40,833 nt of DNA, taken from contig NZ_JACXIY010000051.1 in NCBI RefSeq assembly GCF_014705655.1, positions 1 through 40,833 of the forward strand, read 5' to 3'. Positions 25,072 through 34,397 of the stretch are shown piece after piece. Both the position numbers and the translations under genes were made by a program. The first letter of the stretch is position 1. Each line of letters opens with the position of its first letter. This stretch comes from Paenibacillus arenilitoris (GTDB lineage: Bacteria; Bacillota; Bacilli; Paenibacillales; Paenibacillaceae). A model generated the notes under the pieces. It ran no database searches and was not told the origin of the DNA. It worked only from the letters and a program-made list of their open reading frames with translations.

Positions 25072-25731
25072 ATGCAATACATCGTCTACGACCTGGAATT
25101 TACGGTGTTAAGGAATCGTCAATACATGGCTGATATCCTGGAAATCGGCGCCATTAAGCTCAGCGACGACAGCGGACAGCTTAACATGATTGATCTGTTC
25201 CATACTCATGTACGGCCGACAGCCTTTAGAGCAATCACACCTTTAACAACCGCGTTCACCGGCATTACGCAGGAGCAAGTTGATGCAGCCCCTTCCTTCA
25301 GCGAGGCTGTTGAGGCTTTTCGTCAATGGATAGACGATGAGCCGCATTACATGTGCTCCTGGGGGCCGGATGACAAGCAGCAGCTGATAAGACACTGTAC
25401 GATGCATGAGATTGGCCTCGAATGGATTCAAAATCACAATGACATTCAATTATCCTTCACACGACTGCAAGGCAGCGAGTATCATCAGCGCTGGGGGCTT
25501 AAACGGGCGCTTGCTGCGAAGGAAATCCACTTTATCGGCAGTCACCACAACGCTTTGGATGATGCGTTCAACACCGCGAAGCTCTTTAAGCACATCTTCC
25601 CGCATATCACGCTTGAGCAAAACAACGCCGCTGCAGAACAACGCTTCACGACTTCACTCGTCTATACGACTGGTCACGAGAAGAACAATCCATTCGGACA
25701 ATTAGCTGAATTATTCCGAGTTGCTACATAG
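25072..25731 (+). CDS. DEDDh-family 3'-5' exonuclease (DnaQ-like)
   Basis: At 219 residues this has a DnaQ/KapD-like exonuclease fold. D7 and E9 are in IVYDLEFT, a catalytic aspartate is in SWGPDD (100-101), and H159 with D164 are in SHHNALDDAFNTA, completing DEDDh. Such enzymes remove nucleotides from 3' ends of DNA or RNA using two metal ions. The ATG follows AAGGAGG, a strong ribosome site. It is one of the few plus-strand genes and stands alone between a promoter of the shared set and a hairpin terminator. A LexA-type box suggests induction with DNA damage. The substrate is unknown. Confidence 0.85.
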   Translation: MQYIVYDLEFTVLRNRQYMADILEIGAIKLSDDSGQLNMIDLFHTHVRPTAFRAITPLTTAFTGITQEQVDAAPSFSEAVEAFRQWIDDEPHYMCSWGPDDKQQLIRHCTMHEIGLEWIQNHNDIQLSFTRLQGSEYHQRWGLKRALAAKEIHFIGSHHNALDDAFNTAKLFKHIFPHITLEQNNAAAEQRFTTSLVYTTGHEKNNPFGQLAELFRVAT

Positions 25732-25745
25732 CTGCATGATAGCTC

Positions 25746-25771
25746 CGGACTGCCCCACTAGGGACAGTCCG
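25746..25771. terminator. Hairpin between convergent genes
   Basis: CGGACTGCCCC and GGGACAGTCCG pair over 11 positions around a 4-nt loop. On the minus strand the single mismatch becomes a U-G pair. There is no long T-run on either side, so this is a probable rather than classical bidirectional terminator between the exonuclease and the tandem nuclease gene. Confidence 0.5.
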
Positions 25772-25817
25772 TTTGGCATTGTATAGCTCTACTTCAGTTG
25801 CTTGTAGGTTTACACCT

Positions 25818-27155
25818 CTAACCAGGCTTTATTTCAACGGCCAAAACTTTAAATGTCTGATTCTTTCCAGACCCAAGATTCAAGAATGGCTGCCAGTGTA
25901 ACCGATAGTGACCTTGAATTTGAATGGCTCCTTCCCGTGAATGAGTGGTGCCTCCTGACGCCCCTTTCCAGGCAAGTCGTCCGTGGACTTCACGGTCGTT
26001 GTGAATACGGAAATCCTCGTCAACGGTACCGGTTCTGGCAGACTTTTCCCAGTAAGAATGATCATTTGTAATTAACAGGGCATAACCTTTAACGTCATGT
26101 CTGCTCTGAAGTGTATTCTCCAGCTTCTCGACATCTTTCCAATAATCATAACGAGAAATATCCTGAGCAGCTTGATTTTTCAAATGAACGGATTTTCCGT
26201 TATACAACGACTGAAGCAGCCCAGTTTTATAACGAACCTCTACGGCTAGCTGCTCCAGCCCCTTCTCTGCCCAAATATCGATTTTGCAGGAACCCAGAGA
26301 ACGGTTGGTCTGTACGTTGTACCCCTGTTCGCTCAGCACTTGAGATAACTTGTGTTGCAGATCGAATTGCGACAAAGGAATGTCTTTGATCATTTGAATG
26401 TGATTCATGATACCATCTGAAGGTAAACCGCTATATTCCACTAGTTGGACCATACTATCCTTGACTTCCACAACGTCATCTTCTGTCCCCTGGGATCCTG
26501 CGTCTATATTTTCCACATCAAGCCCTTCAGCGTGAACACGAACGATTAAAGCTCTAATTCTTCCATGAGCCGAATCGTCAATCCTACTGTAATCCAACCA
26601 GCTCAGCTCATAATGCCCTTGGATTGCAATAGCGGCCTCACGGCCTTTCGTTGTTCCCGCGCCAGCAGTTTGCCCCCAAGATAACAATCCATGAACGAGC
26701 TTCCCTTCATGTATGCGAAACGCCTGATCGACCGTAGTTCTCGCCGCGTGCGGCACCGTATAATACGACGGATCGTTTGTCAGAAAAACCAGGAATCCTT
26801 CGTCGGCGAGGCCGTTCCCGACAATCCCTTCCAGCCTCTGCAAATCCTTCAAAATGTCGTACCTGCCAATATCGTGGGCTCCCTGGTTCAAGAGCGAGAA
26901 CGTCTCATCCTTCACGGTACATTTGAATCCACGCATCTTGTACTTCAACTCAATGGCGATCTTCCGTCCCTCTTTCTCTGCCAGAATATCCAGATAGGTC
27001 CGCTGACCGTTGTTCAGATCGATTCTGCGTTCCAATCGAATGTCATACCGGCCAAGCTCCCGCAGTTCCCATGCCAGCGCATGCTGAAAATCCGCTTCAT
27101 TGTGAAAAATCGGCCGTGTCTCAGCCAGAGAACTCAAAACCGTTTGAATGTCCAT
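25818..27155 (-). CDS. Tandem-duplicated PD-(D/E)XK-like nuclease
   Basis: About 445 residues made of two copies of one domain. Copy 1 (about 15-185) has E30 in FQHALAWEL, D56 in TYLDI and E69-L-K71 in AIELKYK, a PD-(D/E)XK layout. Copy 2 (about 260-440) keeps D293 in KIDIWAEK but has E306-V-R308, with arginine for the lysine. Both share YD-x2-KD, TND-x-SY, FRIH-x3-VHG and IQGHY. The chosen ATG has GGAGG five bases upstream; an ATG four codons earlier lacks a site. It is the last gene of the WYL-AddB-AddA operon, 27 nt behind the AddA-like gene. Probably a DNA-cutting subunit with one active and one altered site. The family is not otherwise recognised. Confidence 0.7.
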   Translation of the reverse strand: MDIQTVLSSLAETRPIFHNEADFQHALAWELRELGRYDIRLERRIDLNNGQRTYLDILAEKEGRKIAIELKYKMRGFKCTVKDETFSLLNQGAHDIGRYDILKDLQRLEGIVGNGLADEGFLVFLTNDPSYYTVPHAARTTVDQAFRIHEGKLVHGLLSWGQTAGAGTTKGREAAIAIQGHYELSWLDYSRIDDSAHGRIRALIVRVHAEGLDVENIDAGSQGTEDDVVEVKDSMVQLVEYSGLPSDGIMNHIQMIKDIPLSQFDLQHKLSQVLSEQGYNVQTNRSLGSCKIDIWAEKGLEQLAVEVRYKTGLLQSLYNGKSVHLKNQAAQDISRYDYWKDVEKLENTLQSRHDVKGYALLITNDHSYWEKSARTGTVDEDFRIHNDREVHGRLAWKGASGGTTHSREGAIQIQGHYRLHWQPFLNLGSGKNQTFKVLAVEIKPG

Positions 27156-27182
27156 GCCAGCCTCCATTGATCCAGCTTGTTA

Positions 27183-30100
27183 TCATAGCTTCACATACCG
27201 ATCCGAATCCAAGAAATACAACCCCGCTTCCTTCACTTTGCAGCCGACCGTTCTCTCCCACTCGTCCACGTAAGCAAACACCTGCGGCTTATAAAGCTCT
27301 ATCAGCTGCGCCTCCTGCTCAAGAGCATGATGATCGGTCTTGAAATCGACAATAACCCAACCTTCTTCTTCTTCGAATACGAGATCAATGACGCCGCGGA
27401 GCAATGAAGTCACTGCTGCAGTTGATCCTTCGTCCGAAAGGACGCGAGCAGTCATGAAGGAAAACTCATGATAACAGCGCTTTGCCTGTATACTCCGCTT
27501 CCACAGCCCTGACTCCGCAACCTGTAGAACCGTGTCCTGCGCCTGCTCCAGCCACTTTTCTTCGACGCCTTCTTCTTCTGCCGCCATGCGGCAGAACACG
27601 GCCAGATCGCTCAGCTCCATTCCTTCTCCAAGCGCCTGCAGAAGACGGTGAACCAGAGTGCCGTAAGCCATCCCTTTCCCTTCTGAAGATCGCTCTACAA
27701 CAACTTCACTTTCCGACTTCGCCATTCTTGTTACGCTATCCGTTCGGTAAGTAGACTGAACGGATACTGCTAATGCACGCTCCCAATCGCCTAGCGCGCC
27801 GATCACATCCGGAGCTTGCTCCAGCACCTGGGGCGCCGCAGGCGTTAGCGGGATGAAGTCCAGCTCCAGCTGATGCTTCAGCGAATCTCCAAGCATGCTC
27901 CACGGATCAATCGCCGAACGACCAGCGTACTGACTCACGATCAGCAGCTGTTTGGCGCGAGTAGCTGCCACATACAGCAGACGTTCCGTCTCCGCATTCA
28001 TGAACAGCCGTTCCGTTTCAGCCCTTTCCAGCCATCCAGGCGGCAGTGCGATCACCTCTGACGAGTAGCTGTCTTTAGGCTTCGTAATTGTAAAATAACC
28101 AAGCGGCGGATCTGCCAGACGATCCACATGCTCGCTCGCATCATGTTCGATATGGCCGCACGGACAAGCCATCAACACCACAGGCGCCTCTAACCCCTTG
28201 GCCTTGTGCAGATTCATAATGCGTACTGCAGCTCCGCTTCCTGTGAACAAGCTTGCGGCTTCCAAACCGTCCTTATCCATCAACTTAGACAGCCGATCCG
28301 TTAATGCCGTCCAATCGAAGGCAACAGCTGTGTCGCTCTGCAGTACATCCAGCAGCTTAAGCAAGGTGCCGCTGCGAATAGCGCCGGTTGCAGAGGAAGC
28401 GGCAGCAGGCACGAGTCCAATGTCATCAATGATGCGAATAAAGGCCGACAATGCAGGAAGCGACCGCACCCACTCGGCATATTGACGCAGCTTACGTATC
28501 GCCTGCGCGGCCGTGTTTCCCTTGGATGACGATACGACACAATCAACAGTCGAATACAGTTGAATATGACCGCCCTCCTGCCGGTAATGATACAGCTCGT
28601 CGTCGCTGACACCTAACAGCATACTGCGAAGCACCGCGAGCAAGGAAACCTGATCGCCCGGATCGTTCAAAGCCTGTGCCAATTGATGAATGGCTGTCAA
28701 TTCTTCGATGACGTCCTGATTTCCGGATGTATCGGAGGAGATACCGTATCGCTCCAGCAACTGAGCGTACAAACCGATATATCTGCGAAACTTGAGCAAT
28801 ACGAGAAAATCGCCCGGAACCGCCGCCCGCTGAGCCAGCTCCCCGTCTCGGACCCTCTCCTGAATCGTCAGATTACCGGCGCATGCCCACGCAATAAATT
28901 CTGCCGTCCGTATGGCATCGTACATGGCGATATCGAGCTGTCGATCCCGTTCCTGCTTCGGAACGGTCATCGTGTAAACGCCGTGCAAAGCCGACTTCCC
29001 TCGTGGATTCGCCTGCTGAGTCATCATTCGAACATATGGCGCTTGATAATCCGAGGCCGTCCCGGACTGAGCAAATTTGCTCTCAAATGCATAATTGACG
29101 TAATCTCCAATTGCCTGCACGGAACGGAAATTTCTGTTTAGCTGAAGCACCTCGCCCGCCGCTTCAATTCGCTTCTTCACAAACAAATAGGTCGAAATGT
29201 CCGCTCTTCTGAATCGGTAGATCGATTGCTTCGGATCGCCCACAATGAACAAAGAGCCGGGACGAGGCAACTGCTTGCGCCAATCGGACTCAGAGCTGAC
29301 CGCTCCCGTCAACAACAGCATCATCTCTGCCTGAATCGGGTCTGTATCTTGAAACTCATCAACGAATAGCCTTCTATAACGACCTGCAAAATATTGTCGA
29401 ACCTCAGGTTGAGAACGCAGCACTTCCGCCGCTTTCATCAGCAAATCCTGAAAGTTAAGCCTGCCGGCCTCTATTCGTCTTTCTCTCGCATAGCGTACGG
29501 CCGGCAAGACGAAAGCGAGCAGCTTCGGGTGCAAGTATTCCCGCCATTGCTGTAAGAAAGGCTTTAAGACCGCAAGCTGCCATCCGGCAAATTGTTCCTT
29601 GAATTGTTTCGCCATACTGGCATCCGTCCAGCGATTGAGCGTAACCGACAGCACCCGGTCGAACAGCTTCGCCAGCACCAGCACGTTCATCTCATCGTTC
29701 ATATCCTTAGTCTGCATATGCCGCCGCGCCGATCGAATCGTCTTCTGCAGCGCATCCCATTCCTTCTGGGGCTCCGTCGTCGGAATGTATGGAGCCGCTT
29801 GCTCCAGCATTGGAAACAGCGAGTTGCGAATCCGGTCGAAATTCGGATGTTCCGTTTGTTCCGTATAGATGTGTACATCCTCATACTCGCTCACCTTATT
29901 ATAGACAGCTCGCAAATCCTCCACATGGACATGCAGCGATGCCAGTTCTTCCATGGCCTGCACCTCGCCCCTCACGCGAAGATCATGTACATACGCATCC
30001 CAGCTGCGCGCCCGCAGTTCATGATCCTCTTGCTCATCCATCTCGCAGAATGCCGGATCAAGCCCCGCTTCAATCGGACGCTCCCGCAGCAGCCTCCCGC

Positions 30101-30437
30101 AGAACGCATGGATCGTCCCGATAAAACATTCCGGCACCTGATGCAGCGCTGCTTCCAGCGTTTCTCGCTCAGAATCTGTCTTTGCTGCAGTATATTCCTG
30201 CTCCAGCTTGATCCGAAATCGCCCAAGCAGTTCGGCTGCTGCCTTGTTCGTGAAGGTAATCGCTGCAATATGCCGAGTTTCTGCCTTACGTTCCTTGATC
30301 AAGGCGATCATTCTGCCGATAATAGAGGCTGTTTTGCCCGAACCGGCTCCCGCTTCTACCAGAAAAGTCGTATCCAGATCGTTCGTTATCCGATAACGCG
30401 CATTCTCGTCCTGCGCAATGATCTGTTCATTAAGCAA
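27183..30437 (-). CDS. AddA-like UvrD-family helicase-nuclease
   Basis: About 1084 residues with superfamily 1 motifs: AGAGSGKT (29-36), DEFQDTDPIQ, GDPKQSIYRFRRADI, MNLHKAKGLE and LLYVAATRAK. The C-terminal nuclease domain has VIDLVFEEEEGWVIVDFKTD (D, then D-F-K). This is the AddA arrangement: 3'-5' helicase plus RecB-like nuclease. I place the start at a TTG (30437) nine bases behind GGAGG. It overlaps the upstream stop by 8 nt, whereas the longest frame begins 43 codons earlier inside the AddB-like gene. With AddB-like and tandem-nuclease partners and a WYL gene, it looks like a dedicated defence paralogue. Housekeeping AddA in this position cannot be fully excluded. Confidence 0.82.
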   Translation of the reverse strand: MLNEQIIAQDENARYRITNDLDTTFLVEAGAGSGKTASIIGRMIALIKERKAETRHIAAITFTNKAAAELLGRFRIKLEQEYTAAKTDSERETLEAALHQVPECFIGTIHAFCGRLLRERPIEAGLDPAFCEMDEQEDHELRARSWDAYVHDLRVRGEVQAMEELASLHVHVEDLRAVYNKVSEYEDVHIYTEQTEHPNFDRIRNSLFPMLEQAAPYIPTTEPQKEWDALQKTIRSARRHMQTKDMNDEMNVLVLAKLFDRVLSVTLNRWTDASMAKQFKEQFAGWQLAVLKPFLQQWREYLHPKLLAFVLPAVRYARERRIEAGRLNFQDLLMKAAEVLRSQPEVRQYFAGRYRRLFVDEFQDTDPIQAEMMLLLTGAVSSESDWRKQLPRPGSLFIVGDPKQSIYRFRRADISTYLFVKKRIEAAGEVLQLNRNFRSVQAIGDYVNYAFESKFAQSGTASDYQAPYVRMMTQQANPRGKSALHGVYTMTVPKQERDRQLDIAMYDAIRTAEFIAWACAGNLTIQERVRDGELAQRAAVPGDFLVLLKFRRYIGLYAQLLERYGISSDTSGNQDVIEELTAIHQLAQALNDPGDQVSLLAVLRSMLLGVSDDELYHYRQEGGHIQLYSTVDCVVSSSKGNTAAQAIRKLRQYAEWVRSLPALSAFIRIIDDIGLVPAAASSATGAIRSGTLLKLLDVLQSDTAVAFDWTALTDRLSKLMDKDGLEAASLFTGSGAAVRIMNLHKAKGLEAPVVLMACPCGHIEHDASEHVDRLADPPLGYFTITKPKDSYSSEVIALPPGWLERAETERLFMNAETERLLYVAATRAKQLLIVSQYAGRSAIDPWSMLGDSLKHQLELDFIPLTPAAPQVLEQAPDVIGALGDWERALAVSVQSTYRTDSVTRMAKSESEVVVERSSEGKGMAYGTLVHRLLQALGEGMELSDLAVFCRMAAEEEGVEEKWLEQAQDTVLQVAESGLWKRSIQAKRCYHEFSFMTARVLSDEGSTAAVTSLLRGVIDLVFEEEEGWVIVDFKTDHHALEQEAQLIELYKPQVFAYVDEWERTVGCKVKEAGLYFLDSDRYVKL

Positions 30438-33324
30438 AACGCTGCACCTCCAGCAACCGTTCAAGTTTTGCGGCATTCTCGGGAGCATCCCTCTTCGCTT
30501 TGAACTGCTCCGCTTGCGAGCCGCAAGCCTCTTTATAGTCACACCACGTGCAGTTCTTCGAATCACTAGTCGGAGGGAACAAGCCTTGCTTCATGCTGTC
30601 CGTCATTGCGCGAACAAGATCCTTCAGCTCCTCCCTCCGATACTGAGGTCGGCTAACCTCCTCGCCCATGCCCCTCTCGGTAGGAAACACATAGGCTGAT
30701 TCGACGATCTGCGCTTCCCGATCATAGCCCGTTTCACGCATCCATTGTTCGACGGCAAGACCATATAGAGGCAATTGCAGCTGTGTACCGTCGGAGAAGC
30801 AATCATTTGGCCTGAATTTGCCTGGATTGCCCGTCTTGTAATCAAAAATTTTGTACCGATGGGGAGCAATCTCATCCACCCGATCGACGAAGCCTCTGAT
30901 CGGAAGATTCCACTCTTCGCTGAGCCTGAGTGCAAGCGGTTCTCCATCCTTGTGCAGCTGCAGCTCCGTGAAGACGGGCAAGGTCATCCGCTGCCGCTCG
31001 TATGCGAAGAATACTGCCGCATCCCTGCGGATGCTTTCGGCTTCCTTCAAAAAGATGTGCTCGCTTGGCGACGGTACCCTCTCTGCATAAAGCATAATTA
31101 TTTCATCAATGATCTCATGCAGCTTGTGCAATTGATGACTCGCATCCTTCAAACTGCCAATATACCGGTCAAAAATATCATGCAGCAGGCTCCCGCGCTG
31201 GCTTGCATCCAGCCAGACAGTGCGGTCATAGACCACGGTTTCCCTCGGCCGAATGCCAAGCGTGTACTGATAAAAAAATTGCAATGGACATCTGCCGTAA
31301 CGCTCCAGCATGCTTGCACTGAATGCAGAGGTTACGCCTGCATCGCCCGGCACACGCATCGGATAACGATCCGTATTCACAATGCCGTCATACTCCGATA
31401 CCGGCGCCTTCTGCTTGGCCTGCAAAGCTCTTGCCCCTCGCAGCAGCCAAGGATAGGCATGGAATAGAAGCCGTCTGGCTGAAGCCAGCTTGGACCCGCT
31501 GCCCAGCAAAGCGCGCATCCACACTTCCAAAGCATCAGCTGCAGCACCGGGAGCGCTTCGCACATAGCGTACACCGTCGCCCATCACATGCTTTAAGCGC
31601 TCATAGTCAGCGTCAGTCTGACGCGTTGTTCTTCTGAATTGCTGAAGCAGCTCATAAGCAGGCATCTGTTCCTTCTTCTCGGACAATTCATAGGAGCAAT
31701 AGCTCAGCGTGCATTGACTGCGTATCATGCCCAATCTGCTGTTCCGTTGCCGCATTCGCTGCATGGCAGTCTCCGAGCTCACAGGAAGATCGACGCTGAT
31801 TCTGATTCGCTCCTCATCAAGGAGAACGGGATCCTGGCGCATCGAAGGAGACCAGCTATCCTCCGACATGCCGATAATGAATGTATACCCACGTCCCGTT
31901 TGAGCGCCGCTGCCGAGTGAAGAGACATGAATATGTCCTGGCTTCGGGAGCGCTGCCGCCATTACCATTAAGCGATCGACCTCTTCACGAACGTATCGCA
32001 ATGCCAGTTCCGGCTTCATCTTCAAGCCGCCGGCAATATGCATGGCCTGCTCCAGACTGCGGAGCATTTCGGCTGTCTCCTTGTCTCCCGCTGAATGCAG
32101 CACGCCGTGCTTCTCGATAAAGCGGCATAACTCTCGAATGAGCTTCTCAGGTGAGGATAACGCCATTTCATCAAGCGGTGACAACAAACTGTCGAACACT
32201 TCATTCAACCTAAAAAGAACAGATGCATCCTCTGCCGGTATGCCGTCAGATTGCGCCTGCTTTGCCAATAAGCCATATCGTTCTTTTCCCCAGCCGATCC
32301 CTGACTTCTCTAATGCTCGTATGATCTTGGCACTCGCAGCCGCTCCCTCACCGTCATCATGCAGCCGAATCTTGCCTTGCTTCGTAGCAGTTATGATCGG
32401 TTCCAGTTGAAAATCAGATTCTAGCCAGTCTATATACAGCTTCGCTGCTTTCCCTGCATTTGTAATTCCGTTTGGCAAACCTTCCGCGAAAGTGCATGGG
32501 ACTGAGACTGACGCTGCGGCCGTGTAGATGGCCGCAGCGCCTCTGACATAGTCAGAAGTAATGATCTCGACTTGATCCAGCGGGATTTTCCGCTCCACAA
32601 TCCGCCGCATCACCTCTCGAACTTCAGCGAGCGCACCGGTTGCATGAAAGTATTCCGCTGTTTCGAATGGAAATGAAGAATCGGATTGGGTCCAATCCGC
32701 AGGATTAGAAAGTATAGCGTAATTTCCAGCTGTAAGCTTATGGACAAGCATTCGGTTTAATCGCGATTGAAGCAAGGGCTCATCAATGACAATGATATCC
32801 GCTGTTTCGACAGATTGCCCAAGAATCTCATTCAAACCTGCCCAATCCACAAGACCGCTGCCTTTCAGCCAGCCTTCGTATCGATTCAGCAGCTCCTTGA
32901 TGAACGCACCTTTGACAGCATGCTCGAACATCTCCGTCTCAAGGTTCGCTGCTTTGACGCAACTCTCGCGAAGATCCATAATCGCTTGATGAAATACATC
33001 TGTAAGCCCCGGTGTATGTACAATTCCACTCAGATAATCGCTGCCAGCGGCCGCTGATTCCTGAAGCAGTCTGCAAATGATCCATTTGGATTCCGTATTC
33101 GGAAGGTAACGGAGCCCTTTCTTTGCGAGCAGCAGCTTGGACCTGTCCAGTACCCAACCTTCCAGTGTTCGCACGTCAGTATTCAGCACAGAACCGAAAT
33201 GCCTGCTCACTTGCTCTAGCCACTGATGCCCCTCGGCGTGATTACCGGCTATAACCAGCTTTCTTTCCATTCCATGTTGTTGTATGATGGCATACAACTG
33301 CTGTATTCTGGTACTGGGCATCAT
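30430..33324 (-). CDS. AddB-like PD-(D/E)XK nuclease
   Basis: About 964 residues, shorter than AddB (about 1166). The C-terminal part has RGSLLHDIFDRY, RGFVDRVDEI, then YKIFDYKTGN (D-Y-K) and TQLQLPLYGLA, the RecB/Cas4 nuclease motifs including QxxxY. Cysteines in YGRCPLQFFYQY and NCTWCDYKEAC fit the AddB/Cas4 iron-sulfur staple. The N-terminal helicase-like part lacks a usable P-loop, where AddB normally has GxxGSGK. Two adjacent ATGs (33324 and 33321) follow AAGGGGAG; a TTG at 33345 has no site. It begins about 30 nt behind the WYL gene and overlaps the AddA-like gene. Expected to act with it on DNA ends. Confidence 0.78.
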   Translation of the reverse strand: MMPSTRIQQLYAIIQQHGMERKLVIAGNHAEGHQWLEQVSRHFGSVLNTDVRTLEGWVLDRSKLLLAKKGLRYLPNTESKWIICRLLQESAAAGSDYLSGIVHTPGLTDVFHQAIMDLRESCVKAANLETEMFEHAVKGAFIKELLNRYEGWLKGSGLVDWAGLNEILGQSVETADIIVIDEPLLQSRLNRMLVHKLTAGNYAILSNPADWTQSDSSFPFETAEYFHATGALAEVREVMRRIVERKIPLDQVEIITSDYVRGAAAIYTAAASVSVPCTFAEGLPNGITNAGKAAKLYIDWLESDFQLEPIITATKQGKIRLHDDGEGAAASAKIIRALEKSGIGWGKERYGLLAKQAQSDGIPAEDASVLFRLNEVFDSLLSPLDEMALSSPEKLIRELCRFIEKHGVLHSAGDKETAEMLRSLEQAMHIAGGLKMKPELALRYVREEVDRLMVMAAALPKPGHIHVSSLGSGAQTGRGYTFIIGMSEDSWSPSMRQDPVLLDEERIRISVDLPVSSETAMQRMRQRNSRLGMIRSQCTLSYCSYELSEKKEQMPAYELLQQFRRTTRQTDADYERLKHVMGDGVRYVRSAPGAAADALEVWMRALLGSGSKLASARRLLFHAYPWLLRGARALQAKQKAPVSEYDGIVNTDRYPMRVPGDAGVTSAFSASMLERYGRCPLQFFYQYTLGIRPRETVVYDRTVWLDASQRGSLLHDIFDRYIGSLKDASHQLHKLHEIIDEIIMLYAERVPSPSEHIFLKEAESIRRDAAVFFAYERQRMTLPVFTELQLHKDGEPLALRLSEEWNLPIRGFVDRVDEIAPHRYKIFDYKTGNPGKFRPNDCFSDGTQLQLPLYGLAVEQWMRETGYDREAQIVESAYVFPTERGMGEEVSRPQYRREELKDLVRAMTDSMKQGLFPPTSDSKNCTWCDYKEACGSQAEQFKAKRDAPENAAKLERLLEVQRFA

Positions 33325-33354
33325 TCGCTCCCCTTCCGAGTTCAACTGTACAAC

Positions 33355-34317
33355 TTAAACATCGTAAAGCGTCTTCCAACGAACTAACTTCTCACGCATG
33401 ACCTCTCGGTAAGATTTAGGCTCCAAAATCTCCGCATCCGGACCGTATTGGCTGAGCCAATTAAGAAATTCACGATCATGATTTACCGTCACTTCGAAAA
33501 GAAGGCTTCCGTCTCTTTGCATCGTCATTGTCGGCTTCAAGAACATTTCTTCTTCCTTCACATATCGAGCTGCATCAGAGTGAAATCGCACCTTAAAGCG
33601 GATCAGTTCCCTGCCTCGTTCGATCGACCACGTATTTTTCATATATTGCTTCAGATTAAATTCGCCTTTATCAAACGTTTGTTCTAGCACCTCCACCGAG
33701 CGAAAACGGCTGATGCGAAACGTTCGAATATCGTTTGCCTTATGACAATAACCAATGACGTAAAACCGATAGTCCCGCGGGATCAGGAAATAAGGATCAA
33801 TTTCCCGAGCAGACTCCCCATCACGATATTGCGAATAGTAGACCGCACGGATCGTTTTCTGTGACAGAGCGGCCTGGATAATGTCAAATAAATAGGAGCT
33901 GCTATCTTTCCTGTAAGCAGGTGTTCCCAATTGAATAATATCCGCTACATGCTGTACAATATCGACTCGTCTTGCTTTTTCTTTACGGTGTGTTCCCATG
34001 ACTTTCTCATAGGCAGATTCAAACCCTTCAGGAATCAACGTTTTGATCGGCTCCAGAACGGATGGCAGCATCGAAAACGAAACCGCCTCTTCTTCTGTCC
34101 AATCCAGCGGATACATCGAGAAATTGCTGATAAAGGCATACCCTTTCCCGTGTCCTAAGTTCGATATCGGTATATTCATGGCAGAAAGCGCCTCTAAATC
34201 TCGATAAATCGTGCGTTCTGTCGTATCGCAGCGATCCGCAAGCTCTCTTGCGAGAATACCCGGTTTGGATTGTATCAAATTAATTAAGCGCATCAAACGA
34301 ATCAAGCGTTCCGTCAC
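33355..34317 (-). CDS. WYL-domain transcriptional regulator
   Basis: This 320-residue protein starts with a DeoR/HTH_11-type helix-turn-helix (LARELADRCDTTERTIYRDLEAL). It continues with a WYL domain (KTIRAVYYSQYRDG, DPYFLIPRDYRFYVIGYCHK, IRTFRISRFRSVEVL) and ends with a WCX-like region. WYL proteins sense nucleic acids or nucleotides and regulate DNA-damage and phage-defence genes, either as repressors (BrxR, CapW) or activators (PafBC, DriD). The GTG start follows GAGGAG by nine bases. The 80-nt gap to the VWA gene contains A-T-rich TATATATTGC, a possible -10. It is the first gene of the AddBA-like operon and a candidate regulator of the shared promoters; that link is unproven. Confidence 0.87.
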   Translation of the reverse strand: MTERLIRLMRLINLIQSKPGILARELADRCDTTERTIYRDLEALSAMNIPISNLGHGKGYAFISNFSMYPLDWTEEEAVSFSMLPSVLEPIKTLIPEGFESAYEKVMGTHRKEKARRVDIVQHVADIIQLGTPAYRKDSSSYLFDIIQAALSQKTIRAVYYSQYRDGESAREIDPYFLIPRDYRFYVIGYCHKANDIRTFRISRFRSVEVLEQTFDKGEFNLKQYMKNTWSIERGRELIRFKVRFHSDAARYVKEEEMFLKPTMTMQRDGSLLFEVTVNHDREFLNWLSQYGPDAEILEPKSYREVMREKLVRWKTLYDV

Positions 34318-34397
34318 AATGTCTCTCTCCTCTTATCGGGTCTATCGTCGGTTCAAGCAATATATAGTAATTTCGACCCAGGCCTAGGAGACTCCTT

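Noticed and set aside
29592..30503. 303-codon plus-strand open frame
   Set aside because: It is antisense to the AddA-like gene, which has full helicase and nuclease motifs; the product is rich in R, H and P and has no ribosome site.
27183..33324. Housekeeping AddAB
   Set aside because: The AddB-like protein is about 200 residues short and lacks a visible P-loop, and the operon carries a WYL gene and a tandem nuclease. Kept open only as an alternative.
34318..34397. Sixth shared-set promoter before the WYL gene
   Set aside because: A GTC is followed after 12 nt by TATTGC, but NTGACA and the GAAC box are missing at the required positions.
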